This document shows, one piece after another, positions 1-7,220 of a stretch of DNA of 22,975 nt (position 1 is its first letter; the number at the start of each line of letters is the position of its first letter). The translations under genes and the position numbers were made by a program. Under the pieces are notes generated by a model. It worked only from the letters and a program-made list of their open reading frames with translations. It made no database searches and was not told where the DNA came from. Source of the DNA: Bacilli bacterium (GTDB taxonomy: Bacteria; Bacillota_I; Bacilli_A; RF39; UBA660); contig JAQUFX010000015.1 in assembly GCA_028684435.1 (NCBI GenBank), positions 1 through 22,975 on the forward strand. The letters run 5' to 3'.

Positions 1-110
1 ATATATCTAACGTTTCCTTATAACGCAGTAATATCCGCCGAATATTTCGATAATTACTGACCTCGTCACCCAAAGTGGGTCTGGCGCTCATTATACCCGT
101 TTAGCCTCCT
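1..110 (-). ncRNA. glmS ribozyme: glmS ribozyme (GlcN6P-activated self-cleaving riboswitch), 3' part cut by window edge
   Basis: Read on the minus strand, the conserved glmS ribozyme core is present in order: AGCGCCAG (88-81), a P1 hairpin with ACCC/GGGT arms (80-77 with 71-68), GACGAGG (67-61), then ATCGA and TTCGGCGGAT in the 60-30 region. A P2-type stem forms between CAGTAAT and ATTACTG, and a GTT/AAC hairpin follows near the left edge. The expected cleavage lies between A at 88 and G at 87. In this family glucosamine-6-phosphate is the cofactor for cleavage of the glmS leader, which lowers GlmS synthesis. The downstream glmS gene must therefore lie to the left of the window, transcribed leftward. 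The distal P3/P4 portion may extend past base 1. The order and spacing of the core motifs leave little doubt. Confidence 0.94.
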
Positions 111-132
111 TATTGAAGATATAACTATTTAT

Positions 133-162
133 ATTATATCAGATTAAAGGAAAAAAATGAAA
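133..162 (-). promoter_or_regulatory. Putative promoter of the glmS leader
   Basis: On the minus strand a perfect TATAAT lies at 138-133. A weak TTTCAT (162-157) sits 18 bases upstream as a possible -35. Initiation near 126 would give a leader of roughly 40 bases before the ribozyme cleavage site. The -10 is convincing, but AT-richness makes the -35 uncertain. Confidence 0.4.
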
Positions 163-190
163 TTTTATGTTAAATTATTATAAATATCAA

Positions 191-220
191 TTGCCACAAA
201 TTAATCATAATTGTTATAAT
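191..220 (+). promoter_or_regulatory. Putative promoter for the ligase-TagA fusion gene
   Basis: TTGCCA (191-196) and TATAAT (215-220) are separated by 18 bases, a normal sigma-A layout, about 70 bases ahead of the ATG at 289. Other TATAAT hexamers at 238-243, 249-254 and 268-273 lack a well-spaced -35. A TTGACA at 220-225 sits only 12 bases from the next TATAAT. The exact promoter is therefore not certain. This unit is divergent from the glmS leader. Confidence 0.35.
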
Positions 221-288
221 TGACATAGAATTGTTAATATAATGAAATTATAATAAAAAAATGATATTATAATATTGGGTGAAATTAT

Positions 289-2496
289 ATGAATAAAATA
301 TTAGATAAATCAAATTTAATAAAAGCTGTTTTAGTTTTATATACTTTATCAATTATTTTAGATTTACATATATTTTATAATAGCATTTCTACTTTAATAA
401 GATTAGGTATTATATCTATAATATTTTTAATTATTTTTATCAAATATTCAAATAAAAAAGAGCGAAACTTATTTCTTATCTATTTTTTCTTTCTTTTTGT
501 TTATTCAATAGCTCATTTTATTAATGCTTCAAACTTTACAAATAAGATTCCGACTATATATTCGAATTTAGATGAAGTTTTATATATATATAAAATGATT
601 ATGAATATATTTATAATTTATATTGTTTATAAATTAAATATTAATTTAAAACAATTTATGAAATATATGAAAATATCTTTATGGTTTATATGTGGTTCAA
701 TCGTATTATGTAATTTATTTAAACTAGGGTATTCTACTTATAGCTTTAAACCAATAGAAGCTAATATATTTAGTTGGTTTACTTCTAAAGATAATTCATT
801 TACTGGAATTTCTGGTAAAGGATATTTTCATTTAGGCAATCAAATTATTGCAATTATTTTATTATATTATCCTTTATTATTAAATGAAATAAAAGATTAC
901 TTTAAAAAAACAGATATAATATTGTCAATTGTTGTATTACTATCTATGCTTATATTAGGTAATAGATTATCTACAGTTGGTCCTTTAATAATAATATTAT
1001 TATCTTTATTAATCCATTTATTTTTAGTCTTTATCAAACGTGAAAAATTAAACACTAAGTTTTTTACGCTAGTATTGATAAGTATAATTATTTATAATAT
1101 TTTTTTATTTTATTCGCCATTAATAGAAAGAACAAATTATCGTGATAATAAGATTACTAATAGTATTAATAATTTGGAAAATAATTCTAAGGATAATTTA
1201 ACAGAAAAGAAAAATGAAGTACTTACTGATCAGTTTAATAGCAAACTAATTAATCTTAATTTCCCTTTAAAATATTATAAATATGAAAATGATCCGGAAT
1301 TTTGGGAAAATATGCTAACTAAATCACCTATTGAATTAAGTAATACACGTTATATTGAAATATCAGTTATAAAGCGGGTTAAAACTTTAAATAATAGTTC
1401 CTCAGATAATTGGTTAGGAATTGGTTATGATCGCGTTATAAATATATTTAATATTGAGAGAGATTATGTTATGCAATATTATTCTATAGGATTAATAGGA
1501 ACTATTTTATTATTAAGTATTTATTTTATAGTTTATATTTTCTCATTTTTTAAAGTACTTGTTAATTTAGAAATTAAATTAACATTTAAAAATTTAATGT
1601 TATTATTAAGCATAGGAATATTTTTATTAGCTGCATATTTTAGTGGGAATTTGCTTAATGCAATAAGTACTATATTACCTTTATCATTTGTATTAGGAAT
1701 TCTTTATAATGAATTAAGAGTTAAAAAAAATCATAATAATAAAATACTAGGGTTTAAAATCCCGTTATTATCAGAAGATAATCTGATTAATAATTTAACT
1801 AAAGAAGTCAATAATAATAAACAAGTAATCATTTATAATATTAATCCAATAATTATGATGAATTTTTATAATAATATAAATATTAAAAAGGAATTTAATT
1901 TATCAAATTATAATATTCCTGATGGAATAGGGGTAATTTATGCTTCGAAAATGAAAGATATAAATTTGACTACTAGAATAGCAGGCATTGATTTTTTTGG
2001 AAATATATGCAAATTAAGCAGAGATAAAAAGTTAAAAATTTATCTTTATGGAGGAAAAAAAGGTATTGCTGAAAAGGTAAAAAAAGTGTTAGAAGATAAG
2101 TATCCGCGTATTTTAATAAAAGGGACATTAAATGGCTATGTTAATAATGAGGAAGCAATTAAAAAAATTAAAGCCGCTAAACCAGATGTATTATTTGTAG
2201 CTCTTGGGACTCCTTTACAAGAAGAATTTATTATTAATAATAAAAAGCAATTTTCTAAAATTAAAATCATTATGCCAGTAGGTGGAACTTTTGATGTAGT
2301 TAGTGGTAAAGTAAATAGAGCACCAAGTAGGATTATTAAACTTAACTTAGAATGGATTTATAGAATGGTTATGGAACCTACTAGAATTAAAATAAATCTT
2401 AATATTATCAAATATGTTTTCTTAGTAATATTTAAAAATGATTGTTATAATGAAGAAACAAAGTTTGATATAAATGATTCAAAAAATAATAGATAA
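289..2496 (+). CDS. tagA: Fusion protein: O-antigen ligase/polymerase-like membrane domain + TagA/WecG N-acetylmannosaminyltransferase (GT26)
   Basis: The 735-residue protein has two parts. Residues 1-475 are strongly hydrophobic, with about 11-12 membrane segments interrupted by a polar loop at about 277-390. The NRLS motif in a cytosolic turn and NWLGIGYDRV before the next helix resemble the O-antigen ligase/Wzy family. Residues 485-725 are a complete GT26 domain. It opens with KILGFKI, then has PDGIG with the expected catalytic Asp at about 545, RIAGIDFF, LYGGKKGIAEKV, GTPLQEE (Gln 644), PVGGTFD and the membrane-docking C-terminal LEWIYRMVMEP segment. TagA transfers ManNAc from UDP-ManNAc to lipid-linked GlcNAc, completing the WTA linkage disaccharide on the cytoplasmic face; MnaA in this window would make the donor. 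Free TagA proteins are about 240-260 residues and not polytopic, so the fusion is unusual. A GGTGA ribosome site precedes the ATG. The GT26 part is near certain; the role of the membrane part (polymerase, ligase or anchor) is inferred. Confidence 0.9.
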   Translation: MNKILDKSNLIKAVLVLYTLSIILDLHIFYNSISTLIRLGIISIIFLIIFIKYSNKKERNLFLIYFFFLFVYSIAHFINASNFTNKIPTIYSNLDEVLYIYKMIMNIFIIYIVYKLNINLKQFMKYMKISLWFICGSIVLCNLFKLGYSTYSFKPIEANIFSWFTSKDNSFTGISGKGYFHLGNQIIAIILLYYPLLLNEIKDYFKKTDIILSIVVLLSMLILGNRLSTVGPLIIILLSLLIHLFLVFIKREKLNTKFFTLVLISIIIYNIFLFYSPLIERTNYRDNKITNSINNLENNSKDNLTEKKNEVLTDQFNSKLINLNFPLKYYKYENDPEFWENMLTKSPIELSNTRYIEISVIKRVKTLNNSSSDNWLGIGYDRVINIFNIERDYVMQYYSIGLIGTILLLSIYFIVYIFSFFKVLVNLEIKLTFKNLMLLLSIGIFLLAAYFSGNLLNAISTILPLSFVLGILYNELRVKKNHNNKILGFKIPLLSEDNLINNLTKEVNNNKQVIIYNINPIIMMNFYNNINIKKEFNLSNYNIPDGIGVIYASKMKDINLTTRIAGIDFFGNICKLSRDKKLKIYLYGGKKGIAEKVKKVLEDKYPRILIKGTLNGYVNNEEAIKKIKAAKPDVLFVALGTPLQEEFIINNKKQFSKIKIIMPVGGTFDVVSGKVNRAPSRIIKLNLEWIYRMVMEPTRIKINLNIIKYVFLVIFKNDCYNEETKFDINDSKNNR

Positions 2497-2563
2497 TTTT
2501 AATTAGAATTATTATTAAAAGATTTTAAGAAAAATTCTTGATGCAAAAAACAACTAAAATTAT

Positions 2564-2595
2564 AAAAATTATTCAAAAAAATGAATAATTTTTTT
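2564..2595 (+). terminator. Rho-independent terminator after the TagA fusion gene
   Basis: A perfect 12-base inverted repeat, AAAAATTATTCA (2564-2575) with TGAATAATTTTT (2582-2593), has a 6-base A loop and a T run to 2595. The stem is almost all A/T, as expected at this base composition. It lies about 70 bases past the stop codon and makes the fusion gene its own transcription unit. Confidence 0.7.
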
Positions 2596-2668
2596 CTATT
2601 TTTGAAATATCTTGTTTATAAAAAAATGCTTTAAAAATTGGTAAAATATTTAAATTTTTTTTTATATA

Positions 2669-2677
2669 TGATACAAT
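2669..2677 (+). promoter_or_regulatory. Putative extended -10 promoter for the teichoic acid operon
   Basis: TGATACAAT (2669-2677) is an extended -10 (TG, one base, then TACAAT), about 40 bases ahead of the start codon and just after the preceding terminator. No good -35 is visible. A T-rich tract at 2655-2663 could act as an upstream element. An overlapping TATAAT at 2677-2682 is an alternative -10. Confidence 0.35.
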
Positions 2678-2716
2678 ATAATTGTATTTGTAATAGATTG
2701 GAAATAAGTGAGATTT

Positions 2717-3823
2717 ATGATTTTCATTATTAAAATTTATATTACATTTTTAAATGTTATATATTCATTGTTTAAGCTAAATAAAACCAAAAAAAAAGTG
2801 TTTTTTTTAAGTAGACAAACAAATAAACCTTCTATTGATTATGAATTGATGATAAAGGAAATTAAAAAAGAATATCCAAATTATAAAATTGTTTTTTTGA
2901 CTAAAAAAATCAAAAAAAATCCCTTTAGTTTTTTTATTAAAAATAATTATACTTTATTTAAACAAATGTACCATTTATCTAATAGTGAAATATGTATAAT
3001 AGATGGGTATAATTTATATATTAGTATATTAAAACATAAAAAAAATTTAAAGATTATTCAAATTTGGCATGCATTAGGAGCGGTTAAAAAATTTGGGGTT
3101 CAAATCATTAAAAAACCATATGCGCAAAAAATTGCTAAAGTGTTGAAACAACATCAAAATTATAATTATATAATCGCATCTTCAAAGAAAACTGCAGAAA
3201 TTTATGAAAAAACTTTTGGCTATAGTAAAGATAAAATAATAGAAATTGGTATGCCACGAATTGATTATATATTAAATAGTGATAGTAACAATAAAAAGAA
3301 AATATATAAAAAATACCCTAAATTTAAAAATAAAAAAGTAGTTTTATATGCGCCAACATTTCGTGAAAATAATAATTATAAAATTAATGAATTAATCGAT
3401 AAATTTAATGATGATTATATTTTGGTTTTAAAGTTACATCCGGCAATTAATATTGAATTATTATATTCAAGAAAGAATATATATCTATGCAAAGAATTTA
3501 ATACCCTACAATTATTATCAGTAGCTGATTGTATAATAACAGATTATTCTGCATTTTCAATTGAGACATCGATTTTAAATAAACCTTTATATTTTTATGT
3601 TTATGATTATGATGAATATTTAAAAGATCCTGGTTTAAATATCGATTTAAATAAATATTTTAGAGGTTATGTTTTTAAAAGAGCTGATAATTTGGTTGAG
3701 AAAATACAAAATGGGAATTACAATTTGGAATTGGTAAAAAAATATCGAGAAGATTATGTAAGTAATATAAATGGAGATGTTACTCAAAAATTAATAAAAT
3801 TTATAATAGGAGATAAGCAATGA
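2717..3823 (+). CDS. CDP-glycerol glycerophosphotransferase family protein (TagB/TarB-like)
   Basis: This is a single-domain Glyphos_transf (Pfam PF04464) protein of 368 residues from this start. It has a hydrophobic, membrane-associating N-terminus, a SRQTNKPS segment, WHALG with the conserved His at about 118, GMPRIDY, YAPTFRE, KLHP with the second conserved His at about 241, and ITDYSAFSIE, which forms the CDP-glycerol pocket in TagF. Proteins of this size act either as TagB primases, adding the first glycerol-phosphate to the linkage unit, or as short TagF/TarL relatives. As first gene of the operon with no TagF-length extension, a priming role is plausible but not proven. I chose ATG 2717, preceded by AAGTGAG (2706-2712), a site type used repeatedly here; an in-frame GTG at 2708 is the alternative. 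The stop overlaps the next start (ATGA), implying translational coupling. An A9 tract and a T8 tract lie close to the start. Confidence 0.88.
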   Translation: MIFIIKIYITFLNVIYSLFKLNKTKKKVFFLSRQTNKPSIDYELMIKEIKKEYPNYKIVFLTKKIKKNPFSFFIKNNYTLFKQMYHLSNSEICIIDGYNLYISILKHKKNLKIIQIWHALGAVKKFGVQIIKKPYAQKIAKVLKQHQNYNYIIASSKKTAEIYEKTFGYSKDKIIEIGMPRIDYILNSDSNNKKKIYKKYPKFKNKKVVLYAPTFRENNNYKINELIDKFNDDYILVLKLHPAINIELLYSRKNIYLCKEFNTLQLLSVADCIITDYSAFSIETSILNKPLYFYVYDYDEYLKDPGLNIDLNKYFRGYVFKRADNLVEKIQNGNYNLELVKKYREDYVSNINGDVTQKLIKFIIGDKQ

Positions 3824-5073
3824 CAAAAAAAGTGAAACAAATTTTAATATCATATAGTAAGAAGAATCCACTTTTTAAAAAAATGTTAAGAAACACATTA
3901 TTTATATTGGGTAGAATAAAATACCTGCTGTATTTTTTAATTAATAAAACAGATGAGAAATTAATTATATTTGAATCATTTATGGGGGGCCAATATTCGG
4001 ATAGCCCTAAATATATATATTTAGAAATGTTAAAAAATAAAAAATATAAAGACTATATTTTTGTTTGGGCTTTTATAAATCCTTTAGATTATAAATATTT
4101 ATTAAATAATAAAAATACTATTATTATTAAATACAAAAGTGAAAAATATTATCAAGCATATTCAAAAGCTAAATATTGGTTTACTAATTCACGTTTAAAT
4201 GAAAGTATTATTAAAAAAGAAAATCAAGTATATATACAATGTTGGCATGGAACACCTCTTAAAAGATTAGGATTTGATATAAAAGTTGAAGGTGGCAACT
4301 CCATGAATAGTGTTAATGAAATAAGAAAAAAATATAAAGGTGATGCTAAAAGATATAATTATATGATATCACCATCTAAATATTGTACTCAAAAGTTTAT
4401 TTCAGCTTTTAATTTAGAAAATAATAAAATAATATTAGAAACTGGCTATCCAAGAAACGACTTTTTAATTAATTATAAAAATTCTGATGTAAAGAATGTT
4501 AGAAAAAAATTAAATATTCCTAATAATAAAAAAATCATATTATACGCACCAACCTGGAGAGATAATCAACATAAATCGGGGTTGGGATATACATATAAAA
4601 CTGAAGTTGATTTTGATTATTTAAAAGAAAAAATAGGAAAAGACTATATAGTTTTATTTAGAGCTCATTACTTTATTGCAAACTCATTTGACTTTGATAA
4701 ATATAATGGGTTTATATATGATGTTAGTAAGTATGATGATATAAATGATCTTTATATTATTAGTGATATATTAATAACAGATTATTCGAGTGCGTTTTTT
4801 GATTATACTAACTTAAAAAGATCAATGATATTCTACATGTATGATTTTGAAGAATATAAAAATAAATTAAGGGATTTTTATTTTGACCTTGATGAATTAC
4901 CTGGGCCAATAGTTTATAATGAAAAAGATTTAGTAAATGAAATTAATAATATAGAAAAAAGTAACAAAAAATATATAAAAACATATGAAAAATTTAATGA
5001 AAAATATAATTATCTCGATGATGGTCAAGCAAGCAAAAGAGTTATTGAAAAAATAATAGGAGAGAATACATGA
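3820..5073 (+). CDS. CDP-glycerol glycerophosphotransferase family protein (TagF/TagB-like)
   Basis: A second stand-alone Glyphos_transf protein (417 residues) begins inside the previous stop codon (ATGA), preceded by AGGAGA. Motifs in order: WHGTPLKRLGFD with the conserved His at about 143, SPSKYCTQKF, ETGYPRNDF, YAPTWRDNQ, FRAHY with the second conserved His, ITDYSSAFFDY, and a C-terminal MYDFEEYKNKLRDFYFD segment closing with LPGP, typical of TagF-type catalytic domains. The family uses CDP-glycerol, made by TagD in the same operon, to add glycerol-phosphate units at the cytoplasmic membrane face. It matches TagF motifs better than the preceding gene does, so it may be the chain-extending enzyme. 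The assignment of priming versus polymerising roles is inference. The next gene starts in this stop codon too. Confidence 0.9.
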   Translation: MTKKVKQILISYSKKNPLFKKMLRNTLFILGRIKYLLYFLINKTDEKLIIFESFMGGQYSDSPKYIYLEMLKNKKYKDYIFVWAFINPLDYKYLLNNKNTIIIKYKSEKYYQAYSKAKYWFTNSRLNESIIKKENQVYIQCWHGTPLKRLGFDIKVEGGNSMNSVNEIRKKYKGDAKRYNYMISPSKYCTQKFISAFNLENNKIILETGYPRNDFLINYKNSDVKNVRKKLNIPNNKKIILYAPTWRDNQHKSGLGYTYKTEVDFDYLKEKIGKDYIVLFRAHYFIANSFDFDKYNGFIYDVSKYDDINDLYIISDILITDYSSAFFDYTNLKRSMIFYMYDFEEYKNKLRDFYFDLDELPGPIVYNEKDLVNEINNIEKSNKKYIKTYEKFNEKYNYLDDGQASKRVIEKIIGENT

Positions 5074-7211
5074 ATAAAAAATTAATTTCTATTATTATTC
5101 CAGTATATAATGGAGAAATATATTTAAGTGATTGTTTAGATTCCATTTTAAATCAAACATATAAAAATATTGAAATTATAATAATTAATGATGGTTCAAC
5201 TGATAGCACTCAATCAATAATAAATTTATATAATAAAAAATATGATTTTATATATAATTATTACCAAGAAAAAGCTGGTCAAGGAATAGCAAGAAATAAA
5301 GGTTTAAAATATGCAAAAGGAGATTTTATTGCTTTTATAGATGCAGATGACATTATTAATGAAAAATTTCTTGAAAAATTATATGATTCAATTAATGAAT
5401 ATAATTCAGATTTAGCTATTTGTGATTGGATGTATTATTATGATAATAATAATACTAAATATATAAATAAAAACAAATTTATGGGATATTCACTATTAGA
5501 AAATAAAACTACTGAACTTGTTTTAACAGCAGATATATATTTTACAGTAAATAAGTTATATAGAAAAGAATTTTTAACAAAAAATAATATTAAATATGGC
5601 GAAGGATATATATATGAAGATTATGAGTTTTATATAAAAACCTGCGTCTTAGCTAATAGAATTAGTACAGTTCATAATCCTTATTATTATGTTCGCGTTA
5701 ATCAATATTCTACAACAAAATCAAATTATAATAGTATGTTACATTATGATTCTTTTTTAAAAGCTATAAAAGTTTCTTTAGACGGAATTAGTTTTAAAAA
5801 TAAATATAGTAAATATTATATTTATAAATATTTTTTAAATAGATCTCATACATATTATTCTAATAGGATGCCATCAAAACAAGTTGGTAAAAGATTTTTA
5901 AAAAATGTATTTTTAATATTAAATAAAAATAATTATGATTTACAATTGCCGTTAGATACAAGAAAGAAAGATAAAATAATTTTTAAATATATTTTGCCGA
6001 AAAGTAAAATTAATTATTTTATTTTAATTAATTCTTTAACTAAAAATAAAAAAATAAAAAAAATAATTAAAAAATATAGTTTTAAAAATATTTTAAAATT
6101 TAATAATTTTATTAAATCCATATATTATAAAATCCAACTAAAAAATAATTTTTATGCTAATACAGTATTATTTTTAGGTTTTGATAATCGATATATAGGA
6201 AATTCCAAATACTTTTATGATTATTTATTAGAAAAACAAAATGTTTATAAAAATATATATTTTGTAACAAATTTATCAATAATAAATTATGAAAACAGAG
6301 TAATACCTAACTCATTTAAATTTTGGAAATTATTAGCTAGAAGTAAGAATATAATATTTGAAACATGGGTTCCAGCAAATTATAAAAAAAGAATCGGTGC
6401 AAATTGGATTCAAATGTGGCATGGAACTCCAATTAAAAAAATGTTGTTTGATTCAAATGAATTACATATAAGTTCTATATATGAAAATCATAAATTAATT
6501 AAATATAAAGATATATTAAGATGGAATTATTTAATATGTGAAAATATAAGTAATAAATCATATTTTACTGAATCATTCTTAATAGATAGTAAAAAAGTTT
6601 TAGCTTATGGTTATCCAAGGGTTCAATATCTAGCTGATAGTATTGGTAATCAAAGTAAAACTAATCAAATAAAAAAATATTTAAATATACCTCTTAATAA
6701 AAAAATAATTTTTTATGCTCCAACATGGAGAGATTATAATTATAAAGAAAAAAAAGAAGATCATAATTATTTATTAGATTTAAATGAGTTAAAAAATAAA
6801 ATATCTAATGAATATATTATTTTGTTTAAAAATCATTCGTTTTTAAATACATTGAATATATCAAATATAATAAATATAGATGAAGATGTTGAAACGCAAG
6901 ATTTATTATTAATTTCTGATATTTTAATATCTGATTATTCTTCAATCATATTTGATTTTGTAGCAATAGATAAACCAATTATCTTATATACAAATGATAT
7001 TATAAAGTATCAAGTAAGTCGAGGTTTATACTCTAGTGTATGGAAAGATTTGCATTTTTCTGTAACTAAAAATATAAATGGCGTTTTAGAAAAAATAGAT
7101 GCAATTAATTCAGGAAAATATCCTATGAATGAACTATTGAAAATAAAGAATAATTACTGTTGCAATAATATAAAGCATTCATATGAGAATATTGAAAAAT
7201 TACTAAAATAG
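5070..7211 (+). CDS. Bifunctional GT2 glycosyltransferase / CDP-glycerol glycerophosphotransferase
   Basis: This 713-residue two-domain protein is coupled to the previous gene by an ATGA overlap, with AGGAGAG upstream. Residues 1-230 are a GT-A family 2 domain: ISIIIPVYNGE, NDGSTDST, GQGIARNKGLKYA and the metal-binding DADD, then a YEDYEF acceptor motif. A lysine-rich stretch at about 300-365 probably lies on the membrane. Residues 370-713 are a Glyphos_transf domain with WHGTPIKKM (His at about 451), GYPRVQYL, YAPTWRDYNY, FKNHSF and ISDYSSIIFDF. The architecture suggests one protein adds both a sugar and a (glycerol-)phosphate unit, giving a heteropolymer with sugar in the backbone. The nucleotide-sugar donor cannot be read from the sequence. 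All catalytic motifs of both domains look intact. Confidence 0.9.
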   Translation: MNKKLISIIIPVYNGEIYLSDCLDSILNQTYKNIEIIIINDGSTDSTQSIINLYNKKYDFIYNYYQEKAGQGIARNKGLKYAKGDFIAFIDADDIINEKFLEKLYDSINEYNSDLAICDWMYYYDNNNTKYINKNKFMGYSLLENKTTELVLTADIYFTVNKLYRKEFLTKNNIKYGEGYIYEDYEFYIKTCVLANRISTVHNPYYYVRVNQYSTTKSNYNSMLHYDSFLKAIKVSLDGISFKNKYSKYYIYKYFLNRSHTYYSNRMPSKQVGKRFLKNVFLILNKNNYDLQLPLDTRKKDKIIFKYILPKSKINYFILINSLTKNKKIKKIIKKYSFKNILKFNNFIKSIYYKIQLKNNFYANTVLFLGFDNRYIGNSKYFYDYLLEKQNVYKNIYFVTNLSIINYENRVIPNSFKFWKLLARSKNIIFETWVPANYKKRIGANWIQMWHGTPIKKMLFDSNELHISSIYENHKLIKYKDILRWNYLICENISNKSYFTESFLIDSKKVLAYGYPRVQYLADSIGNQSKTNQIKKYLNIPLNKKIIFYAPTWRDYNYKEKKEDHNYLLDLNELKNKISNEYIILFKNHSFLNTLNISNIINIDEDVETQDLLLISDILISDYSSIIFDFVAIDKPIILYTNDIIKYQVSRGLYSSVWKDLHFSVTKNINGVLEKIDAINSGKYPMNELLKIKNNYCCNNIKHSYENIEKLLK

Positions 7212-7220
7212 GTGGTTAAA

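Noticed and set aside
220..243. TTGACA (220-225) with TATAAT (238-243) as the promoter of the fusion gene
   Set aside because: The spacer is only 12 bases, too short for a sigma-A promoter. TTGCCA-18-TATAAT just upstream fits better.
3790..3830. Possibility that the organism reads TGA as tryptophan (mycoplasma code)
   Set aside because: TGA ends genes in ATGA overlaps with good ribosome sites at 3820 and 5070 and ends mnaA at 19494, while the tryptophan codon in conserved motifs is TGG throughout. Standard bacterial code fits.
7212..7220. GTG start at 7212 for the GgaB-like gene
   Set aside because: The AGGTGG at 7210-7215 is well placed as the ribosome site for ATG 7221 but overlaps the GTG itself, which has no other good site.
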